Source of the DNA: JAJFUV01 sp964561215
Lineage (GTDB): Bacteria; Acidobacteriota; Terriglobia; Bryobacterales; Bryobacteraceae
Assembly: GCA_964561215.1 (NCBI GenBank)
Contig: CAZLOS010000007.1
Coordinates: 1 to 64,000 of the forward strand
Length of the DNA: 64,000 nucleotides
Reading direction: 5' to 3'
The notes below the pieces were generated by a model. The model was not told the origin of the DNA. It did no database searches and saw only the letters and a program-made list of their open reading frames with translations. Position 1 is the first letter of the stretch, and each line of letters starts with the position of its first letter. Positions 9,606 through 17,380 of this stretch are shown in pieces. Both the position numbers and the translations under genes were made by a program.

Positions 9606-12600
9606 TTACTCGCCGCCCATGGCGGTTTTCCAGTTGAGGTCCGTGATCGTGAGCAAGCTGGCCTCGCCGAGCTTGGTTGCCCCGTTCATATACCAGACCG
9701 TGTCCGCCCCCGTGACACGGTTCCGCCAGATAATGTCCGGGGCGCCGTCACGGTTGAAGTCGGATGGACTGCTGCTGCTGCCGGCCACGTAGTTCAGTTT
9801 GATCGTCTGGGTGACGGCGTTCTGCGCCGTGCTGCCATCCTTGGCCACTACGGTAACCGTGTTCTGGCCCGCTGTGAGCGTGATGCTGCGGCTCCAGTTC
9901 GCCGTCCTCGTATCCGTGGCAGTCCCGCCGCTGGCCGCCACCCCGTTGACCGTCACCAAAGAGATGCCGTTGCCGCCCCGGCCGGAATCCGTGGCTGTGC
10001 CGGAGAGGGTGACTGTGGCGGTGCCTACGGTCTGCCCGTCGCTATGGCTGGTGATGGTCAACTGGGGCGGTTGCGCGTCCACCTGCGGCGCTGCGGGCAG
10101 GTCCGTTCCCATGATCCAGTTCGGGTCGCTCTGGGCCGGAATGGGGGCTTCTCCCAGTTTCGTCGTCCCATCCAGGTACCAGATGTTGTTTTGTCCGGTG
10201 GCGTAGTTGCGCCAGAGGATGTCCGGTTTGCCGTCCTGGTTGAAGTCGGCTATGCCCGCGATCCTCCAGTTGAGGTCCGAAACGGTGGGCAGGAAGATGG
10301 CTTCCCGATAGGTGACGCCGTCCATGTGCCAGAGACTGACCTCGCCGGTGACGATGTTGCGCCAGAGCAGGTCCGGCTTGCCGTCGCCGGTGAAGTCGGC
10401 CGCGCCCACCAGATTCCAAGTGAAGTCCGTGATCGTGAGAAAGGAGTCTTCCCCGAGCTTGACCGCCCCGTCCATGTACCACACGCGATCCTGCCCGGTG
10501 GCGGTGTTGCGCCAGACGACGTCGGGTTTGCCGTCGCGGTTGAAGTCGGCTATGCCCGTGATCCTCCAGTTGAGGTCCGAGACGGTGGGCAGGAAGATGG
10601 CTTCCCGATAGGTGACGCCGTCCATGTGCCAGAGACTGACCTCGCCGGTGACGATGTTGCGCCAGAGCAGGTCCGGCTTGCCGTCGCCGGTGAAGTCGGC
10701 CGCGCCCACCAGTTGCCAGTTGAGGTCCGTGATCGTGAGCAAGCTGGCCTCGCCGAGCTTGGTCGCCCCGTTCATATACCAGACCGTGTCCGCCCCCGTG
10801 ACACGGTTCCGCCAGATAATGTCCGGGGCGCCGTCACGGTTGAAGTCGGAATTGTTCCCAGCAGGCAGCGCCGTGAAGTTGGCCTGTAGAACGGCAAGGC
10901 ATGGAGCGGTGACCGTATGGCTGACGGCCCCGCCGTCGCTCCAATTGGAGAACCAGTAGCGTGTGCCGCCGCTGGTCTGGGGCGAGGCGACCGCGATGGT
11001 ATGCGTACTGCCGGACGCCCAGGTAAACGTCCGTGGGGAGGTGTACGACACGCCGTCGACTACGATTGACAGGCCCTCGGGCGCTGTCGTGATGGTGGGC
11101 GTGTAAGTCAGCAAGCCCATCTGGAGCGCCGATCCGGTGGGCCATTCAAGCAGAGGAGTCACTTGGTCGCTGATGAAGTCATATCCTATAGCGCCTAACT
11201 GGTAATAGAGGGCCGACCCGCTGCTCGGCACAGTGAGCGACACGGCGCACTGAGAGCTACCGCCACCGGCGGTGCTCACTGTCCCGAAGACGCTTCCGGA
11301 GAGATTCGCCGGATCGCCGCTGTAGTCGATCCAGCAGTACCCATACCCGGCCTTGATGAAGTTGCCCGTATCGGTCACGTTGAACCGTAACGTGATAGAA
11401 CTGCCGGGCGTGGCGGTAGCGGGCGTGCTGGGATCGAGCGCAACCGCAACAGGGGCGAGCGAGACCGAGGCAGCCGCGCTGCCGCCCGCGCTGACCGTGA
11501 TTGCCGAGGCCATGCCGCTGCTCAGGACGGCGGCCTCCGCGTCGTGCGCGATGATCCTCACCCGGTACGGTCCACCGGCGGGAATATAGAATGTCATCTG
11601 TGCCGAACTGGCGCCTCCCGTCCGCGGCTGCGCCATCAGCGCTACGGGAGATGCGCCGCCGTTGTCGGCCACGGCCACCAGCCGCGTGGTGGCGGATGGA
11701 ATGTTCGTAACTGAAAGGCTGATCGCCCCGGCACCCGTCAGACTGATTGCGTTCGGCGTTGCAGCAGGCCACACGAGCAGCGGCGAAATGCGATCGTAGA
11801 TGAACTCATAGGCGTAAGTGGCGAACGTGTAATAGAGGGTTGATCCGGTGGACGGCGCCGCCAGGGAGACCACGCACTGATCCACGCCCCCGTTAAGGCG
11901 CGAGATGTCTCCGTACTTGCGGTTCGACAGGCTGGAGGATACCGTGCCGTAATCGATCCAGCACTGGCTCAAGCCGGTCTTGAGCGAACTCCCGCTATCC
12001 GTTATGTTCGCCTTGACCGTCACCTGGGAGCCCGCGACGGCCGCCGCGGGCGTGGAAGGATCCAACTGCGCGGGGATGTCGCTCAGCGTGAGCGATACGG
12101 GTACGCTTGCGCCCGCCGTAACGGTAACGCCTGTCGCCATGCCGCTGGACAAGAGCTTCGACCCGGCATCGTGAGCGATCACGCGAACGCGGTACGGTGA
12201 TCCGGCCATTACGCCGAACGTCACATTGAGCGTCGTCGCGCCGCCGGTATTTTGCGCCGCGGCTGCCGGTTCGGGCAAACTTCCCCCATCTACCAGTACC
12301 ACCACGCGTGAGGCGGATACCGGAATTCCCGAGATTGTAAGGCCGATTGTATTCGGCGCCGTCAACGTCATCGTCGCGGGTGATGCGGATGGCCACGCCA
12401 GAAGCGGGTCGTCATGATCGTAGAGAAACTCTTGAGCGTACGTACTGAAACGGTAGTAGAGAACTGAGCCGGCGCCCGGTGTGACGAGTGGAATCGAGCA
12501 CTGGACCTCGCCGTCTCCCCCGGCGGTCATGTCGCCAAAGGCGCGGTTGAAAAGGCTGGAGGAGTTGGTCCCGTAGTCGATCCAGCACCAATCGGAGCCG

Positions 12601-13052
12601 GTCTTGAGTGAGCTGCCGGCATCGGCGATGTTGAACTTGAGAGTAACTGGTGTGCCGTTACCGGCGCCGCCAGGCGTGGAAGCATCCGAGGTTACCTGAA
12701 CGGCGCTCAACGCGACCGTGACAGGTACGCTCTGCCCGGCGGGAACCGATATGCTGGCGACTTTTCCGCTGCTCAGCAGGTTGGCCGCGGCATCGGTCGC
12801 CACTACCCGGAGCTGGTACGACGCACCGCCCGGCACTCCCAGGTAGAGGGCAACGGAGCTCGTACCCTGGACGATGCTGCGTACGGAGGGAGAAGGGCTG
12901 GTGATCCCGGATCCATCCACGACGAAGACCAGGCGTGTCGCGGAAGCCGGGATGTTGGTCACGGTCGCCTGGATGGACTGCCCGGCCAGCGGTGCGACGC
13001 CGGCCGCCAACATCGCCGCTACAGCGAAAGCGGCTCTGCAATAGACGTTCAT
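9606..13052 (-). CDS. Large secreted FG-GAP/VCBS repeat protein with tandem Cys-containing repeats
   Basis: About 1,148 residues with a Sec leader (MNVYCRAAFAVAAMLAAG). Three N-terminal units of roughly 210 residues follow, each with a beta-sandwich half and a segment containing CWIDY and, about 30 residues on, QC. This cysteine pair probably forms a disulfide. Next is a short domain around TITTAPEGLSIVVDGV, then five FG-GAP-like units (DFNRDGAPDIIWRN, GDGKPDLLWRN and so on) with calcium-type DxDxDG loops that build a beta-propeller. A Big-like domain near ITSHSDGQTVG follows, and finally a partial sixth unit ending at KTAMGGE. It is probably cell-surface or extracellular, and the function is unknown. 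Start 13052 is chosen because it places the signal peptide at the N-terminus. Confidence 0.8.
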   Translation of the reverse strand: MNVYCRAAFAVAAMLAAGVAPLAGQSIQATVTNIPASATRLVFVVDGSGITSPSPSVRSIVQGTSSVALYLGVPGGASYQLRVVATDAAANLLSSGKVASISVPAGQSVPVTVALSAVQVTSDASTPGGAGNGTPVTLKFNIADAGSSLKTGSDWCWIDYGTNSSSLFNRAFGDMTAGGDGEVQCSIPLVTPGAGSVLYYRFSTYAQEFLYDHDDPLLAWPSASPATMTLTAPNTIGLTISGIPVSASRVVVLVDGGSLPEPAAAAQNTGGATTLNVTFGVMAGSPYRVRVIAHDAGSKLLSSGMATGVTVTAGASVPVSLTLSDIPAQLDPSTPAAAVAGSQVTVKANITDSGSSLKTGLSQCWIDYGTVSSSLSNRKYGDISRLNGGVDQCVVSLAAPSTGSTLYYTFATYAYEFIYDRISPLLVWPAATPNAISLTGAGAISLSVTNIPSATTRLVAVADNGGASPVALMAQPRTGGASSAQMTFYIPAGGPYRVRIIAHDAEAAVLSSGMASAITVSAGGSAAASVSLAPVAVALDPSTPATATPGSSITLRFNVTDTGNFIKAGYGYCWIDYSGDPANLSGSVFGTVSTAGGGSSQCAVSLTVPSSGSALYYQLGAIGYDFISDQVTPLLEWPTGSALQMGLLTYTPTITTAPEGLSIVVDGVSYTSPRTFTWASGSTHTIAVASPQTSGGTRYWFSNWSDGGAVSHTVTAPCLAVLQANFTALPAGNNSDFNRDGAPDIIWRNRVTGADTVWYMNGATKLGEASLLTITDLNWQLVGAADFTGDGKPDLLWRNIVTGEVSLWHMDGVTYREAIFLPTVSDLNWRITGIADFNRDGKPDVVWRNTATGQDRVWYMDGAVKLGEDSFLTITDFTWNLVGAADFTGDGKPDLLWRNIVTGEVSLWHMDGVTYREAIFLPTVSDLNWRIAGIADFNQDGKPDILWRNYATGQNNIWYLDGTTKLGEAPIPAQSDPNWIMGTDLPAAPQVDAQPPQLTITSHSDGQTVGTATVTLSGTATDSGRGGNGISLVTVNGVAASGGTATDTRTANWSRSITLTAGQNTVTVVAKDGSTAQNAVTQTIKLNYVAGSSSSPSDFNRDGAPDIIWRNRVTGADTVWYMNGATKLGEASLLTITDLNWKTAMGGE
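9631..9764. repeat. Distal copy of FG-GAP unit, near-identical to 10717-10850
   Basis: The 134 bp here match 10717-10850 at a constant offset of 1,086 bp with one mismatch seen (T/C at 9678). Both lie within the FG-GAP gene in the same frame. After this segment the two copies diverge completely, and the gene ends 25 bases beyond it. Confidence 0.9.
10238..10712. repeat. 300-bp period tandem duplication inside FG-GAP gene
   Basis: Bases 10238-10412 and 10538-10712 are identical except at 10259 and 10281, an exact 300-bp offset (100 codons, two FG-GAP half-units). Synonymous positions are conserved as well, which points to recent duplication or gene conversion rather than protein-level selection alone. 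Confidence 0.92.
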
Positions 13053-13191
13053 ATGTCGAGGCACCACCAAGCCGGAAAAGAGCGTACACTCCGACCCACC
13101 CTATGAAGAAGTGCGTTCGGGACGATTACCTTCTCAGCAAAAAACAGCCTCTCCGCTGCCGCCCGGCTGCGAGACAATAGACGGGACGGCA

Positions 13192-14376
13192 ATGACGACG
13201 GATGGCATTAGAGGATGTTCGATCTGCGGATGCCGCAAGGCGGACGTGCTGCACACGCAAAGGTTCGTCCTTCCAACCGGCACCCCTCTTCCCTCCTCCT
13301 ACGATGTTGTCTGCTGTCCCGAGTGTGGCTTCGTTTACGCCGATACGGAGGCCACGCAGAGGGCCTACGAGCACTTCTATACCGCGCTCTCCAAGTATGA
13401 GGATGCTGAAACGGGCACGGGAGGAGGCTCAGCGCCCTGGGATGCGGAGCGGTTAGCGGAGACCGCGAAGACCGTCGTATCGCTCCTGTCATCGAAGAAG
13501 CGGCGTGTCCTGGACCTGGGCTGCGGCAACGGCGGCCTGCTGGAAGCCCTGTCGGCCTGCGGCGTCCGCGAACTCGCGGGCGTGGATCCTTCACCGGCCT
13601 GCGTGAAGAACACGAAGGCGAAAGGCCTCCAGGCCTGGCGGGGCCATCTTTTCGACCTGCCGCCCGATGCGGGGAGGTTCGACTGCGTGGTTCTGAGCCA
13701 CGTTCTGGAGCACGTTGTCGACCTGAGGGATGGGGTGGCTGCCTTGGAACCTCTGCTCGACAGAGAGGCGATTTTGTACGTGGAAGTTCCGGACGCTTCG
13801 CGCTACGCCGATTTCCTGTACGCGCCGTTCCAGGAATTCAACACGGAGCACATCAACCACTTTTCGCACGCCTCTCTATCGAACCTGATGGGCCGGAACT
13901 GCATGGCGGCGGTGCTCGAAGACCGCAAGGTGCTGAAGTGTTCGGTGGATTGCCTTTACCCGGCTATCTACGGCGCTTACCGCCGTACGGAGGCGGCAGA
14001 GTGGCGCGTGGATACTACCACTCGCGGGAACATCGAGCGTTACATCCTCGAATCACGCGCCATGATGCACCGGATCAATGCGCGGTTGCAGGATGTGCTG
14101 CAGTCTTCGCCCTCGGTAGTCATTTGGGGAACGGGTCAACTTGCGATGAAGCTGCTCGATGAGACTGTTCTGAAGGCGGCCCCCATCGCCGCCTGCGTGG
14201 ACGGGAATCCGGCGAACAGGGGCAGGCACCTGCGCGGCCTGCCCATCATCGGACCGACGGAGATCCCTTCTCCGGCGATGCCGATCGTGATCACCTCCAC
14301 GCTGCACGAGACGGCCATTTGCGACTGCATTAGAACACTGGGACTGATGAACCCGGTCGTTTCCTTGCGCGTCTGA
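13192..14376 (+). CDS. Sugar C-methyltransferase-like SAM enzyme with zinc-binding N-terminus
   Basis: 394 residues. The order is an N-terminal zinc-ribbon-like region (CSICG ... CCPEC), a class I methyltransferase core (LDLGCGNGGLLEAL, then LSHVLEHV), and a C-terminal Rossmann-like domain (VVIWGTGQLAMKLL, then ACVDGN). This three-part architecture is that of NDP-4-ketosugar C-methyltransferases and relatives (Methyltransf_13 / class I core / Methyltransf_14). The start at ATG 13192 has GGGAC just upstream; the earlier frame to 13111 lacks support. Whether this one methylates a nucleotide sugar is inferred from the glycan context. It is divergent from the FG-GAP gene and convergent with the FkbM gene. 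Confidence 0.8.
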   Translation: MTTDGIRGCSICGCRKADVLHTQRFVLPTGTPLPSSYDVVCCPECGFVYADTEATQRAYEHFYTALSKYEDAETGTGGGSAPWDAERLAETAKTVVSLLSSKKRRVLDLGCGNGGLLEALSACGVRELAGVDPSPACVKNTKAKGLQAWRGHLFDLPPDAGRFDCVVLSHVLEHVVDLRDGVAALEPLLDREAILYVEVPDASRYADFLYAPFQEFNTEHINHFSHASLSNLMGRNCMAAVLEDRKVLKCSVDCLYPAIYGAYRRTEAAEWRVDTTTRGNIERYILESRAMMHRINARLQDVLQSSPSVVIWGTGQLAMKLLDETVLKAAPIAACVDGNPANRGRHLRGLPIIGPTEIPSPAMPIVITSTLHETAICDCIRTLGLMNPVVSLRV

Positions 14377-14382
14377 GCCGGT

Positions 14383-15561
14383 TCATGCCAGGCGAGAGTC
14401 CGGGACTGCGTAACAGACCAGATCCAGGCCGTCGGCGCAGTAGGCGCGCAAGAAGAGACGATAGGCGGGCTGCAGTTGGTGGAGGCGCAGTGGAATGCGC
14501 CAGATGTGCTCGGGAGTGTGGTAGACGCAGACGGCTAATACGGGGCTGGCATTACGGATCAACGCGCACGCTCCTTCCAGCGCGTCAAGCTCGGCCCCCT
14601 CGATATCCATCTTCAGCAAAGTGGGCTGCTCGCCGGAAAGAAACTCGTCGAGAGCGATGCACTGAACGTGCATGTCGCCAGCCTCCGATATGGAAGCGTT
14701 TCCCGCGCCCGTCCCCGAAAAGCGGACCTTTCCCTCGGACGCTGACACAGCCAATGGGTGAACCTCTACGCGGCCGCGGAGATCTGGTGCCGATGAAACT
14801 GCATTTGACGCCGCCTGGAAGTTTTTCGGATCACTTTCAAAGGCGATGACCTTGCGGAAACGGCCATCCGTCCGCCTCGCGAAGGCGCGGATTGTGTCAC
14901 CTTCGAATGCGCCGCAGTCGATAAAACACTCGTCGGCCAGAGGGCGATAGATATCGTTCGGGAAGTACTGCGGCTCCGCGTCGGGCATCGGGAGACACAA
15001 AAAATCTCCCCGCAAGCGCAATCGCAATTGCCGCACGAACAGGTCGCGGGAGACTTCGTCGGCCATCAGGGCATGGACCTCGCGCAATTGGAAGCGATGT
15101 TCCGTCAGCCGGCTTGGCAGATCGAACGGGTAGAAGGGTAGAAACGTGTGATGGTACTTCCAGAAGAGCGTCACGAAAGGAACCACTCGATGGCAGCCGA
15201 GTTGTCTCAGTTGCTCGAGGATGGTGCGGATGCCGGCGGGGAGGTTCGGATTCCAAACCGTCACTACGAAAACGGCACTTTCGGCGTAACGCTCAGCGGC
15301 CGCGTCAGGAGGCAGAACACCGAGTCCGGCCACCTCCCGGCCCCAGAGCGCCTTGTTGTTGTCGGCGAAAGCCAAGGGTTCGATTCCGGCGCCGCGTAAA
15401 CCTGCCAGCACCTGCTGGCCCAGGTTGCCGGCCCCGAAAATCACAATGGAGCGCTCGAAGGGCGCCGCTGCGCGATCGAAAGCCGTGCGCTCGCGCTCCA
15501 AAGTGGTCTCCATGGGTTCGCCGAGAAGCATTTCCAGCTGGGATAAGGAATTCGATTGCAT
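14383..15561 (-). CDS. FkbM-family methyltransferase with N-terminal Rossmann domain
   Basis: 392 residues. The N-terminal half carries a nucleotide-binding-like fold (IVIFGAGNLGQQVLAGL then FADNN) resembling the C-terminal domain of the neighbouring 13192-14376 protein. The C-terminal half is an FkbM/Methyltransf_21 domain: CFIDCGAFEGDTIRAF, AFESDP and LKMDIEGAE. FkbM proteins O-methylate glycans or polyketides. The start at ATG 15561 (MQSNSLSQ) is the first plausible methionine; a longer frame to 15621 is open. It belongs to the minus-strand surface-sugar group running from 19189 downward, 28 bp after the NeuB-type gene. Confidence 0.8.
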   Translation of the reverse strand: MQSNSLSQLEMLLGEPMETTLERERTAFDRAAAPFERSIVIFGAGNLGQQVLAGLRGAGIEPLAFADNNKALWGREVAGLGVLPPDAAAERYAESAVFVVTVWNPNLPAGIRTILEQLRQLGCHRVVPFVTLFWKYHHTFLPFYPFDLPSRLTEHRFQLREVHALMADEVSRDLFVRQLRLRLRGDFLCLPMPDAEPQYFPNDIYRPLADECFIDCGAFEGDTIRAFARRTDGRFRKVIAFESDPKNFQAASNAVSSAPDLRGRVEVHPLAVSASEGKVRFSGTGAGNASISEAGDMHVQCIALDEFLSGEQPTLLKMDIEGAELDALEGACALIRNASPVLAVCVYHTPEHIWRIPLRLHQLQPAYRLFLRAYCADGLDLVCYAVPDSRLA

Positions 15562-15589
15562 GATGAAGTCGATACTTCCTGTCGTGGAG

Positions 15590-16687
15590 TTATTTCGCCG
15601 ATGGATCCAGCCCCCGGCCATAGATCAGATTTAGCAAGGAAGGAATGTGCGCATAGGGACTATCGATCGCGTCGATCATGATGGGCTCATCCTTGCCGAC
15701 GGCCTTCAGCAGCACTTCGCCGCGCATGAGTTCCCGGCACGAGATCTGCCCTTTCTGGAGAGGGATGGCGAGGTACACGTCATCATCGGCCAGGCTGTGC
15801 CCTTCAGGCAGATCCCGCTTCGCGTAGACGCCGCGGACCAGGGAGTCCAGATATTCAATCTCCTCTTTCGGAGGGATGCGCTTTTGCGTCCCCGGCGAAC
15901 CGCACATCTCGCGGGCCTTCTGAAATGCCTTGAACCAGGTGTCGATCTGTTCCGGGAGCGAGCAGTAGGGCGACACGGGAACCCCGTCTTCCTGGATGTC
16001 GATGTGGCGTTCGAAGCTGCGGGCGCCCTTCGCGTAAGCGATCAGCATGGACGAGGTCCAGTCATGGCACTCGTGCGAAGAAAACCCGATGGTATGAAGC
16101 GGATAGCGCGCGCGGAGGAAATCGATCTGATTCAACTCAAGATCGCGGTCCCGGGAAGGGTAGAGCGAAACGCAATGGTTAATCGCGAGCGGGATGTTCC
16201 GGTTCTGGAAGAAGGTCACCAGATCGTCGACGTCCTTCAGGGAAGAACCACCTGTGGAGACGATGACCGGCTTCTTGGTCGTAGCGATCTTCTCCAGCAG
16301 GAACCAGTCGTTCAAATCGGAACTGGCGACCTTGATGATCGATACCCCCAGCTCGACACACAAATCCACGGACTTTTCGTCGAACGGCGTAGCCATGGGA
16401 ATGCAACCGGACTGGCGGATCGCCCGGACCAGGGCCGCGAAGTCTTCTTCACTCATCCTGGTTTCGAGGGTCTTCTTGATATAGCGGATATCGGTCCTGT
16501 TGATGAAGTCCTTATGGACGAAATGATCCACATCGCGCAATTGGAGCTTGATGGCGGCCCGAACGTTGTTGAAACGAACGATCTGGGAAAAGGCGGTGAC
16601 GATCTTCAGCGCCCGTGCGAGCTTGCCCCAGTGATTGTTGGCCATCTCGAGGACAAATAACTCATCGAAGATATCCCTATCGATCAT
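15590..16687 (-). CDS. NeuB-family nonulosonate (sialic acid-type) synthase with SAF domain
   Basis: 365 residues. Members condense phosphoenolpyruvate with an N-acetyl-hexosamine derivative to form sialic, legionaminic or pseudaminic acid. The barrel shows the family landmarks EMANNHWG, IKVASSDL, STGGSS, INHCVSLYPS and GFSSHECHD; the C-terminal antifreeze-like/SAF domain begins near VYAKRDLPEG. AGGAG sits seven bases before the ATG at 16687, fixing the start, and the gene overlaps the upstream HAD gene by 11 bp. No CMP-nonulosonate synthetase, epimerase or aminotransferase for such a pathway lies beside it, so the exact acid is unknown. Confidence 0.85.
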   Translation of the reverse strand: MIDRDIFDELFVLEMANNHWGKLARALKIVTAFSQIVRFNNVRAAIKLQLRDVDHFVHKDFINRTDIRYIKKTLETRMSEEDFAALVRAIRQSGCIPMATPFDEKSVDLCVELGVSIIKVASSDLNDWFLLEKIATTKKPVIVSTGGSSLKDVDDLVTFFQNRNIPLAINHCVSLYPSRDRDLELNQIDFLRARYPLHTIGFSSHECHDWTSSMLIAYAKGARSFERHIDIQEDGVPVSPYCSLPEQIDTWFKAFQKAREMCGSPGTQKRIPPKEEIEYLDSLVRGVYAKRDLPEGHSLADDDVYLAIPLQKGQISCRELMRGEVLLKAVGKDEPIMIDAIDSPYAHIPSLLNLIYGRGLDPSAK

Positions 16688-17372
16688 GATCAATCTCCTT
16701 CCGCAGAATCATTCCCAACTGCTTGAAATCGTCCAGCTCGGCGCAGATATTTGGAGCCGGCCGCAAATGCTCCGTACCATAACCGTACTTTACAACCACT
16801 ACCCGAATCCCCGTCTCCCGCGCCGCGTCAACATCTTCCATTGTGTCCCCTACCATCAGAGCGGTTTCCGGCAAGATGCCATGGCGAGCCATTGCATACT
16901 GTAGCATCTCGCTTTTGCTCACGAATGCCGGCGAACGGGAGTCGCGGCTGAGGATCTCCTCGAACAGCCGGGCCGTACCCAAACGTTCCAATGTGGTTCG
17001 CGTTATGTGGTGGGGTTTGTTGGTTACGACGAATAATCGCAGCCGTTGATCTTTCAACCGGGCCAATGTCTCCGCAACTCCGGGGTAGTGCCTGGTCCGC
17101 TGCCAGCCCACCGAGTCATAGCTGGCCCTGAACGCCCGGACCAGCGCCTGTACTTCTTCTGCGCCAATGTCACCACCGAGCTTTTGGAGAATCGAGCCGA
17201 TGGGCGGTCCCAGCAAACCACGGACATCGATTTCAGGCAACGTCCGTCCGCAGGCCGCGAAAGTCTGCCCAATGGAGAACCCGATCCCCGGCAAGGAATC
17301 GATCAGCGTCCCGTCCAGGTCGAACAACAGGCTGGACACCTTTCTGAGATCCGAAAAAGCAACGCCGGGCAT
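16677..17372 (-). CDS. HAD-superfamily phosphatase (phosphoglycolate phosphatase-like)
   Basis: 231 residues with all HAD motifs: motif I FDLDGTLIDS (nucleophile and acid aspartates), motif II VVTNKP, motif III lysine in VSKSEM, and motif IV VGDTMEDVDAA. The helical cap sits between motifs I and II. The gene overlaps the NeuB-type synthase by 11 bp, so the likely job is dephosphorylating a sugar or nonulosonate 9-phosphate in that pathway. This is an inference from position; generic phosphoglycolate phosphatase activity is the alternative. Confidence 0.8.
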   Translation of the reverse strand: MPGVAFSDLRKVSSLLFDLDGTLIDSLPGIGFSIGQTFAACGRTLPEIDVRGLLGPPIGSILQKLGGDIGAEEVQALVRAFRASYDSVGWQRTRHYPGVAETLARLKDQRLRLFVVTNKPHHITRTTLERLGTARLFEEILSRDSRSPAFVSKSEMLQYAMARHGILPETALMVGDTMEDVDAARETGIRVVVVKYGYGTEHLRPAPNICAELDDFKQLGMILRKEIDHDR

Positions 17373-17380
17373 TCCGAAGT

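Noticed and set aside
9631..10850. Regular DNA repeats considered as a CRISPR array
   Set aside because: Repeats are long, in frame, spaced at 300 and 1,086 bp, and code for FG-GAP units.
9588..10889. 433-codon plus-strand open frame with internal repeats
   Set aside because: Antisense image of the FG-GAP repeats; its repetition merely mirrors the real gene.
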